Of a DNA stretch of 64,000 nt, positions 55,928-64,000 are shown in pieces (the first letter of the stretch is position 1; each line of letters begins with the position of its first letter). The stretch spans positions 6,221,001-6,285,000 of the forward strand of contig NC_087073.1 in assembly GCF_026151205.1 (NCBI RefSeq). Reading direction: 5' to 3'. The position numbers were made by a program, and so were the translations under genes. This stretch comes from Bolinopsis microptera. Lineage: Eukaryota > Ctenophora > Tentaculata > Lobata > Bolinopsidae. Under the pieces are notes generated by a model. The model saw only the letters and a list, made by a program, of their open reading frames with translations, had not been told where the DNA came from and ran no database searches.

Positions 55928-56341
55928 TTACATTTGTTGAAGGGGATTGTTTTCAAATGACAGCTGCATTATGTCATAATCGCTTGAAGTCCATGCTGAA
56001 TCATTATAAGCATGTTGCAGCTTTAGAAGTGCCTTTTTCAGGCGACTTTTAGCAAGGCTAATCTTGTAGGAGTAGTCAAAAAGCTTAAGTTTAGGTGCAA
56101 TTGTGCTCCAGATTTTTGTGGATCTTGATATGAAGTCATTAGATGGGAGTTGTGAAATGAGAGTGGTTTCCTTTCTAGAAGATGGCTGATAATGCTGTTG
56201 CAGTGATGCTGGGCACCTTAATTTTAGTATTTTAAAAACTTCCATAAAAGTGTGATATGTATATAAATTTTTGAAAGCCAGGATGTTTTGTTGCTTGAAA
56301 AGTGGTTTACAGTGCTCTAGTTGGAAGAATGTATCGGAGAG
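55928..56341 (-). pseudogene. C-terminal tail of a CR1/L2/Jockey-like reverse transcriptase
   Basis: The minus-strand frame reads PLFKQQNILAFKNLYTYHTFMEV (the usual start of the post-RT tail) and ends in a region with FISRSTKIWSTIAPKLK. Only the last about 130 residues survive, so it is a 5'-truncated insertion. It may not be broken within the retained part. Confidence 0.7.
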
Positions 56342-56659
56342 TGCAGACCGTAAAGTTTACGCACCCACCCTTGCCTCCTGAATTCTTGGTTGGATAGACA
56401 TTAATGCAAACTTGGTCGTTTATACTCCAAGAAGCTAACTCCTACTTTATGTCAGGAGTTAGCTTCATTCAATAATAACAATATCAATATAATAAATATC
56501 AATATCAGACTAAACTATCGAATAAATTATCAAATATTAGTTATTAATTCGTTCTGATTAAAAATTTATAATTCAAGATATTTAATAATTAAAACATTAT
56601 AAGTGGTTAAAAATGCCCCAAAATCGATCTGAGAGTTTTTCAGTCTAAAGCACAATCAA
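56342..56659. other. Spacer between two retroelement tails
   Basis: AT-rich, contains a short palindrome AAGAAGCTAACTCCTAC / GTCAGGAGTTAGCTTC near 56,430-56,465. No gene. Confidence 0.4.
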
Positions 56660-57323
56660 AAAAAAAAACTAAAATATCCAGAAATGCAGGCGTAATGATG
56701 AAACTTAAAAGTTCCATTCCGAATAAAGCTCAAAAAATGCTATACAATAGTTTAATTCAATCTCACCTGTATTACTGCGCTACTGTTTGGGGTACTAAAT
56801 CTTTAAATTCCATTCAGTCTTTATTCTCTGCTCAAAAGAAAGCTATTCGCGCCACTGATTCAGAATATCATAACTATTTTTACGACAAAGAAAAACGTAA
56901 ACACCATCTCACACAAAATCCATCTTCAACAAAATAGGAATTTTGGCTCTTCCTAATCTCATTGCTAAAAGCTGTCTAACTTTGATGCACAAGGTTTATA
57001 TGGGAGTAGCACCATCGAGTATCTGCAGTATATTTGAAAAATCACCGCTTAGACAAACGGAAAGGAGAAATCCAAAGTATTTTGAAATTAAGTTCAACAG
57101 ATTACGGATCACCGATTATAGCATCTCTAACGTAGGACCACGATTATATAACAACACGATAAACGAAATAAACAAAATCCTTCCCTTCAACGTACCTAAG
57201 TTACAAGATAAGTTTATTAATTCATACAAGGACAACATTGTACGTTACTTACTGGACAAACAAAAACTTGACCTAGAAAACCTTTCGTGGACGGACAAGA
57301 ACTTTGTCCTTTACAACTTTTAA
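56660..57323 (+). pseudogene. C-terminal part of a CR1/L2-like reverse transcriptase, frameshifted
   Basis: The first frame (56,660-56,937) has LYNSLIQSHLYYCATVWG and LFSAQKKAIR, the conserved segment after the catalytic core. A 1-nt shift near 56,895 moves to the frame with PSHTKSIFNKIGILALPNLI and ends at 57,323 with VGPRLYNNT. It is 5'-truncated and frameshifted, so it is dead. It is in the opposite orientation to the 55.9-kb tail and is a different family by sequence. Confidence 0.8.
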
Positions 57324-58106
57324 ACAAAATATTAGCAAAATATAACAGCTGTAAGAATCCTAAACGTTATATTAGTGCACTGTGCAGTCAAATAAATGAA
57401 CTGCGATAATGCATTTGACAGTCAGTCACTGCAATTTATTCTGCAACTTATTTTTCAATTTTCACTGCCACACTTAGGCTTATCCTGCCTACACATTTAA
57501 AAAAAAAAACGAAATTCCTTGCGCACCGCGTACTAAAATTACTTGGATTTCTACCGCTTTGATAAATGACTACATGAAGATGGGGAGTTAATATTGTTGA
57601 TTTATATAATATAGATTATTTATTCTTTAGTGTAGATTAACTTTATTTTTATATATTTTACCAAGTGTGAAGGATCAACCATACGTTATTGATATTTTTG
57701 AAATATTTAATGATACATTGATATAATAATAAATGATTGTAATATTTTTATTGAGGCACATGCCACCCCATCGCGGGTTTACTACTACTACTACATATCA
57801 TGATTGTAATAGTAAGTGTCATGTGTGCCGCTGCAATTAGATTGCTCTTTCCCTTTTCCACTGGGGAGCTGCTTTTCTTCCCACTAAAAAGCTTCATCTC
57901 TTTCCACCAGGAACACAACCCCTATATAGAGGTTCTTTTACCTTAAACAATTCTTTCAAAAATAGAGTGAACAGTTTACTAGGACATAAAGTTCATTCTC
58001 AATAGGCTTAAGCCCTTTACTGTAGAAGGAGTAAGTGCACCACCTATCTTCTCTTGGCACAATAAGTATCTTAATTATTGTTTCACCTTCTTTTATTGCC
58101 CAAGGA
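57324..58106. other. Upstream region of NUP58
   Basis: Non-coding as far as seen. Contains TTCCCACT / AAGCTTC words shared with 54.4-54.5 kb, and a (TAC)n run near 57,780. It presumably includes the NUP58 promoter. Confidence 0.4.
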
Positions 58107-60835
58107 ATGGCATTTTCATTTGGAAATACCTCAACTGCTGCTCCAACCTCATCCACCAGCTTGTTTGGTAACACTGGTACTGCCAGTAACCTTTTCGGTA
58201 CCAAGACTGCAGGCACTCCCCCTTCCCTTCTTGGTGGCAGGTTTGTAATTTTTTAGAATCATCAAAAGATCAATAAAAAGATGAATATTGTCGTTGTTAT
58301 TCAATTATGGAAGAATATTTAAGTAAAAATGTAATGAAATTTTTGTTGGAAATATTTGCACTTTTAACACGCTAACGTTTTCTTAGCTCAACCACTTCTA
58401 CCCCAACTGCTGGAACTTTATTCGGAGTCAATCCTTCGGCTGCTCCTGCTGCGCCTGCAACTGGCTCAACAGGTTGATATATAAATTATAAACTCAATCT
58501 TACAAAACTTTTGGGGATACTTGACCTATTATTTAAGCCAAATGTTGGCACTTTATTCCCCTTCCCATCTGTGAGCCACTTTACACAGCTACAGAGTAGG
58601 AATCATACTAACATAAGCTTTATAGATTCCTTTTGTAGACATAGGCTGAGGCTGGCTCACATAATTCAACATGTTTATGATTCGTTATGTATTAAATTAA
58701 AAGGAGACATCTGTCAGAGCTAGTTACCTCGTGTACCCTTGTTATCTTGCTTTAATTTCCTCTATCTTCCAGGTTTATTTGGAAATTTATCTGCGGCCAA
58801 GCCAGCAACAGCAACAAGTACAACCTCACTATTCGGTAACAACTCACTTGCAGCAGCTCCTGCTGCCTCAACTGGTTCAACCTTAACCCTTGGTGGAACA
58901 GCTCCCAGTTTATTTGGCAATACCAACACTCCAGCCAGTTTAGCTGCACCTGCACCCAGCCTATTTGGCTCACCTGCACCTGCACCCGCTGCTGCACCGG
59001 CTCCTAAAGATGATGCAGTTACGTTGGGTGGAATAAAGTCAGATAATGCTAAAAGTACAGGACCAAAAGCTTGGAGAAACGAAACTGTGCCTGAGCCTGT
59101 GTGTAAGCTGGTGGACGAAATGAAAAAGTTTCTGAAGGAGCAGAAAGAATTGAAGGATGAGATAAGCCGGTTCTCTCCAGCTTCAATTGATAAAGTTAAA
59201 GAAGAGGTAGAGATCAATAGAATACAACGACTTTCTTTCTTCAACAGCACTAAATTTCAGATTTAGGATTTTAGGAAACTCTGCTTAGCTTTGCTCAATT
59301 TTCTGTTAATCGTAAAGTATATACCAAATATTTTGATTTCGTTGAGAGGGATTCCGGATCTTAAGACTTGCTTTATTATCACAGGTTGAGTTTTTGATAA
59401 AGAATGCAAGATATTTGTCTCAAGCAGTTGTAGCTGACACAGTTGCCGTTGCAAATCTGAAGAATTCCGTTATTGAAGAACTCAAAAATTGCGAGGTAAC
59501 TTCATTTAATTTTAATTCAAAATGATTCAAATTTATCTTGTTGTCCTATTTTAAAGGTCAAGGTAACTTTTTGCTAGTGTATCTGGATCATTGAAAATGA
59601 AAACTACTATAAAAATGAAAATTACTATGCAAACTGTAGTTACTATGCACACTGTAGTTTTACTGAAGTTCAACACGAGATATAAACCAAAGTTAAATAA
59701 TTCATGAAATTTTAGGTCGCCCAAAGAACAAGAGACTCCACAAACCTCCCATTAGAAATGTCACTTCCTATGGAATACTTCTACAAACGTGTTAATCAGT
59801 TTGAGGAAGCTATCCAAACCTACAAAGTTCAGGTAATAATTTAATAATTTTGATGTTTTCGCTAGTTGAAAGAGTGATCAATGAAGTGAAAAACTGTTCT
59901 CAGCGTTTAAGGTTTTCTAAAATATAAGTACATTTTTCCAACATTTTTACTTCTTAATATAGCTTCTAAAAATAGAAACTACCTCCAGATTGACGAGATC
60001 GAGAGCGTGATGACATGTGATCACAGCGTGGTTTCAACAGCTAACATTGGAGCTATGCTGAACAGAATGCAGCAGATATTCGTAGCTTTAGCTAGCAAGC
60101 TTCACTCTCTACACGAGGACATAAAAATACAGAAAGATTTTTATCTCAACTATCGAAAAGTAAATATCATGTCGGGATTATAATGTAAACGTACGTGCTT
60201 GTAGCATTGGATGGCGCTTCAAGTGCAAATGTTTTTAAAGATATCGTGCTTATCAAAGCAAGATTTGCTTCACAATATTAGTTGAACTAACTTAGTTTAA
60301 TCTTGCTCAGGTAATCTACAGAGACGACACTAACATATTCGAGATAAGGAGGAAAGGAAGGCTGGTTTCACAGGTGTGCCCAACTCCTTTCTCAGATACA
60401 ACCAACATGCTACCCTCCTCCTTCAGCCAGGTAAACATTGGGACAGTCTAGAACAGTCCAATTTTTATGCTTCCATCGAAATTGAATTATTTGATTGGTT
60501 GACAGTTGGAGGACAACTGGCTCATGATACATTGTATTACTTGTTCCACCCATCATTGAGAGACTTAGAGATTTTAACAGATAGGGCAGTGGTTATGATT
60601 ACTGGCATGTATACCCAGCTGAAGTAAAGGTATATTTTACAAGGAATATAATTGAATTTGTAAATTGTAACTCTGTTTCCCCCAGATGAGCACGATAAGT
60701 TCTACACTTCCACAAAACACAACTCTAACGTCCTCCAGCCTGTTCAACAAGACTGCACCTAGTTTCAATACCAGTTTCAATACCACATCAACCCTGTCGA
60801 CTACTCCTAAACTCGGAATCAAAAAAAAGAGATGA
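58107..60835 (+). CDS. NUP58: FG-nucleoporin NUP58 (p58/p45), 8 exons
   Basis: Exons 58107-58240, 58387-58472, 58773-59206, 59385-59495, 59716-59832, 59989-60159, 60311-60430 and 60686-60835 join in phase to 440 residues. Residues 1 to about 135 are an FG domain (FSFGN, SLFGNTG, NLFGT, GLFGN, SLFGN, SLFGS), rich in Ala, Ser, Thr and Pro. The rest is the coiled-coil core shared with NUP54/NUP62: WRNETVPEPVCKLVDEMK, SLPMEYFYKRVNQFEEAIQT, IDEIESVM and FVALASKLHSLHEDI match the NUP58 layout. In animals NUP58 forms the central transport channel with NUP62 and NUP54 in the nuclear pore. The C-terminus is Ser/Thr-rich and ends IKKKR. It is shorter than the roughly 600-residue vertebrate protein, mainly in the FG regions. 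Missing extra exons cannot be excluded. Confidence 0.85.
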
Positions 60836-61339
60836 AAGGTTAAAAGCGTTGTGATGCTATAGATCTCACTATAAATTTTGTTTTGGTTGAACTGATTGAC
60901 TATTGATAATAATGATACGGAATTTGTGACTTTGACTTCGTTTATTTGTACACTAAATTCATTCGGCTTTAATCAAGGGTTTATTTCTATTAATGATTTG
61001 GGTTTGAAAGATCATTTAGATGTTGGAAATGGGAAGTTTAAGTGGGGAGACATCTTTACAAGATTTTGTCGACTGGTATCGACATTTTAACACTTTATAA
61101 GTTCAATTTTAACATATTTATTTTACACATTATATAAATTGACATCGCATTCTCTGAATGATTCTCGTTCTTTACTGCTTCACTCAAGCTCATGTTCTTG
61201 AACAACCTTTAAAATTCATTATAATGAACAGAAAAAGAACATTCCAAACTTTTCAATGCAATGCTTGTTAAAGTTGCTTATTACTACCATTCTATCAGCT
61301 AGTGCTGAGAAGCACATCGTGGAATTAGACATATCTTCA
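60836..61339. other. 3' flank of NUP58
   Basis: No gene recognised. AT-rich; probably includes the NUP58 3' UTR. Confidence 0.4.
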
Positions 61340-61562
61340 ATATACTATACAATATATATTATACACTAGATACAGTATACACTACTACACTACACTATAC
61401 ATTATAATTATACTATACACAGTACACTATACACAGTACAGTACACACTGTACATTATACTATACACAGTACACTATACACAGTACACTATACACAGTAC
61501 ACTACACATTGTACACTATACACAGTACACTATACATTACACACTACACACTATACACTACC
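61340..61562. repeat. TACAC/ACAGTACACTAT simple-sequence array
   Basis: About 220 bp of imperfect ACACTATACACAGT-type units. It lies 300 bp upstream of the PRELI-domain gene. Confidence 0.9.
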
Positions 61563-61695
61563 TAGTGTTGAGTATGCAGTATTATCACATTACCCGCTGT
61601 GTGCGTCCTTAAAGTTGTCCTAAAAGTACCCATTTCCTGTTTCATTCAATATGTGGCTAATTATTATAATATAGAGGTTGTGCGACTTTGTTTTA

Positions 61696-61763
61696 CACGT
61701 GACAGTGATACTAGTATTTGATTGGTTGGAGCTGCAAGCTGATTGGTTGATTGTTCTCACGTG
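61696..61763 (+). promoter_or_regulatory. Paired E-boxes and inverted CCAAT boxes upstream of the PRELI gene
   Basis: Two CACGTG palindromes (61696-61701 and 61758-61763) bracket two ATTGG words (61721-61725 and 61742-61746), the inverse of CCAAT. They lie 99-166 bp before the start codon. CACGTG and NF-Y-type CCAAT boxes are common in promoters of housekeeping and mitochondrial-protein genes. Spacing and doubling make a real promoter likely, but this is inference. Confidence 0.5.
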
Positions 61764-61861
61764 TCCCAAATACACATTTAATTACACAATTGTAATGTCA
61801 CATAAATAACACTGTATTTTCTGTTAGGCGGACAATCCGTCCCCTAGTCTACACGACTAGC

Positions 61862-62754
61862 ATGACTTCACCAAAATTCTTCGTCAATTGGACCACCTTT
61901 AAAAAGTCATGGGAGGATGTAACCGTAGCTCACTGGCTCAAATACCCCAACCCTTTCTCCAAACATGTTCTCTCAGAGGTTTGTTATTAAATTCAGGTTT
62001 ATTGTTTCACATATTATTCTGTAATGTTATCCAATGAGGAACTTCTTTCAATTCACAGAGCAAGATTTATGCGAGACTAATATCAACTACTCCAACCAAA
62101 TTTCCCGGATTATTTGGCAACACTTAATCACATGTACATTTGTACAACATGTGTATGTCTGTACAAGGTACATCATACTTCATAATATTATATTACAACC
62201 AATAATTCAGGATGTAGTAGAGCGCCGCATTGAAGACGGTAAACTGTACACAGTAAGGTTTATAGTGAAGAAGCAACGTATCCCTACATCTTTTATGTGG
62301 ATGGTCCCTGCAAAACACAAGGCCTGTTATGTTAAGGAAACTTCTGTGGTGAGTTTCAATACATTTATCAATCAATAAGTTTGACACAACTAATTAAATC
62401 TTAGAAGTAAATCATTGATGAAAGGGAATACTAAAGCATTCATTCATTTATTAAATTCGCCTGTACAGTCCTTCGTTATGAATAGGTCTTCCACTACGGT
62501 TCTGAATCCAGCCATTTAACCAATTCAATAGTAGCTGTGTATCGCCTCCCTGCAAATAGCCTCCTCCTCCTCACTTAAACTCTTCCCTCACAGATAGATC
62601 CAGTGAACCAGGAGTGCACGATAACAACAGAGAACTTGAACTGCAGGTTTATCAGTCTGGTTATAGAGACCCTCAAGTACAAGAGTGTTAGAATGTGTGA
62701 GACTCTCATGGAGAGACGAACTCGCATATCCGCCAAAATAGAGAGCATACAAAA
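61862..62754 (+). CDS. PRELI/MSF1-domain protein (PRELID1/Slowmo-like), 5' exons only
   Basis: Three exons (61862-61978, 62211-62348, 62594-62754) join at GT-AG sites. They encode 139 residues beginning FFVNWTTFKKSWEDVTVAHW, then KYPNPFSKHVLSE, a signature of PRELI proteins, then DGKLYTVRFI and IDPVNQECTI. These proteins pair with TRIAP1 in the mitochondrial intermembrane space and carry phosphatidic acid or phosphatidylserine between membranes. A full PRELI domain is about 170-180 residues, so at least one more exon is needed. The exon 3 donor (GTTAGT, 62755) is followed within about 100 bp by a retroelement, and the remaining exons must lie past it, beyond the window. The residues after LVIETLKYK are divergent. 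If exon 3 reads on instead, it ends at a stop near 62,803. Confidence 0.78.
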
Positions 62755-62854
62755 GTTAGTATTTTATCATCAGATGAAGAGAGAACTTGATTTATTGGTA
62801 TAAATTGAAAGTAAATTACCAAATGATTAATAAGTATATAATGGTGTCTGTTAA

Positions 62855-64000
62855 TTTCATGTTTTAAACTTAACCTATAACCATATTGCCAACGGATTTA
62901 ACATCTACTTCTCGTCTATTGCTCGTACTCTTAATTCAAAAGTTCAATCTTCTGTACCATCTCGTACGGTAACTGATGGCAATTTCAATAAAACGAAGTT
63001 TATACAATACCTCAAGGGCAGAGAAAGAATAGTGAACTCTTTTTTTCTCAGCCCCTGTGACGAGGAAGAGATAAGTAAAATTATTGGTAGCCTTGAAAAT
63101 GGGAAGGCAAGTGATATCTCTGTTAAAGTCTTAAAAAAGAGTGTAAATTATCTGTCTGGTCATATATCTAGATTCTTTAATTGGTTCTTGGACAATGGGG
63201 TCTTTCCAAACAAGCTTAAAACGGGCTCTATTACACCAATTTATAAAAAAGGAGACTCACGATGCCTTGATAACTATCGACCTGTTTCTACATTACCGAT
63301 ATTTGGAAAAATACTTGAGAAAATAATTTATAATAGGTTATATAATTACCTCAGTGCTATGAACGTGATTTATGATCGACAATTTGGTTTTAGAAAACAA
63401 CACTCAACATCTCATGCCGTAAACTATTCTGTCAATAAAATACTTAATGAGATTGAACAGAAAAATCATGTAATTGGAATATTTATTGATCTAAGTAAAG
63501 CATTTGACACAATTGAGCACGATAAACTCCTGCATAAACTTGAACACTATGGAGTAAGAGGTATTGCACTAAAAACTCTTGCTAGCTATCTAACAAACCG
63601 TAGCCAAGTAACTTCTTTTCAAACTGAAAAATCGGATAAGTGTTCAGTTGAGTATGGTGTACCCCAGGGGTCAGTGTTAGGACCTCTACTATTTCTGATT
63701 TATATAAATGATATTGTGAGCTCCTCAAGCTTGGCTGAATTCGTCCTGTTTGCTGATGATACAAATATTTTTGTGATAGGTAGTTCAGCACAGGAAGCTT
63801 TTGAAAAAGCTAATCATGTAATGAAACAGGTCAGTAACTATATGGAGTCTAACAAGTTACATATAAATGCAGGGAAAAGTTGTTTTATGCATTTCCAGCC
63901 AGGTTTGTCAAGAGCAACACAGACCTGTGCCAGAACACGGCCCTTTAACAGGAATCTAACGATTTTAATAGATGGCAAAAAGCTAGAAAAAGTTCAATGT
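62855..64000 (+). CDS. Non-LTR reverse transcriptase (CR1/L2-like), 5'-truncated, runs off window
   Basis: The frame opens after a stop at 62,852 and stays open to the window end (382 codons). It begins at the linker before the RT (IARTLNSKV) and reads through KTGSITPIYKKGD, NYRPVSTLPIFGKILEKI, RQFGFRKQHSTSHA, GIFIDLSKAFDTI, YGVPQGSVLGPLLFLIYIND and the catalytic FADDTNIF, with LHINAGKS next. All core motifs are intact. No endonuclease lies upstream, so the insertion is 5'-truncated. It starts about 100 bp after PRELI exon 3 in the same orientation, inside the probable intron 3 or just past the gene. Confidence 0.9.

Noticed and set aside
58511-58723. 70-codon plus frame between NUP58 exons 2 and 3
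   Set aside because: Lies wholly in an intron whose splice sites give an in-phase join. No FG content or domain.
58762-59250. 162-codon minus-strand frame opposite NUP58
   Set aside because: Shadow caused by low-complexity Ala/Ser/Thr codons of the FG domain.

Overview
This is a window of invertebrate animal nuclear DNA. It is AT-rich. Genes carry short GT-AG introns, there is a eukaryotic tRNA-Lys gene, and many decayed non-LTR retrotransposons and TIR DNA transposons are present. A secreted TSP1-repeat protein with a WSC-like C-terminal domain, and a small secreted protein with a CxC...C...CC cysteine layout, suggest a cnidarian. That assignment is an inference and needs a database search.

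Layout. 0-5 kb: decayed retroelement 3' end and non-coding DNA. 5.1-6.3 kb: intronless class A GPCR. 7.7-8.8 kb: Mutator-like element remnant. 9.4 kb: tRNA-Lys(CTT). 9.8-14.8 kb: nest of retroelement pieces, including an RNase H-bearing insertion with a 14-bp target duplication that itself carries a Merlin-like element. 16.0-17.4 kb: secreted TSP1-repeat protein. 17.6-19.2 kb: TIR element carrying a repeated GTGACGGACGCGAC motif. 19.6-20.8 kb: second GPCR. 21.5-23.8 kb: two inverted-repeat elements. 23.8-27 kb: mostly featureless.

28-43.9 kb (minus strand): one large gene rebuilt here from 24 phase-consistent exons (911 codons), an EF-hand plus WD40-repeat protein of the WDR49/WDR64/WDY type. 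Its introns hold a third GPCR (same strand), a small secreted cysteine-rich protein gene (opposite strand), a minisatellite, several TIR or foldback elements, and two tandem arrays that multiply an exon/intron junction: five tandem donors plus one displaced copy at one exon, and four acceptors at another.

44.4-52.9 kb: two apparently identical head-to-tail copies (period 4,204 bp) of an intact endonuclease/reverse-transcriptase retrotransposon. 55-57.3 kb: G-tract-ended MITE and two CR1/L2/Jockey-like retroelement tails. 58.1-60.8 kb: FG-nucleoporin NUP58 in eight exons. 61.9-62.8 kb: the first three exons of a PRELI-domain (mitochondrial lipid transfer) gene, followed immediately by a 5'-truncated non-LTR reverse transcriptase that runs off the window.

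The host genes have unrelated housekeeping, ciliary or signalling roles, and nothing suggests an operon. The three GPCRs share a non-canonical TM3 end (S/Y/T-R instead of D-R) and may belong to one lineage-specific receptor group. No CRISPR array, rRNA or viral genome was seen.
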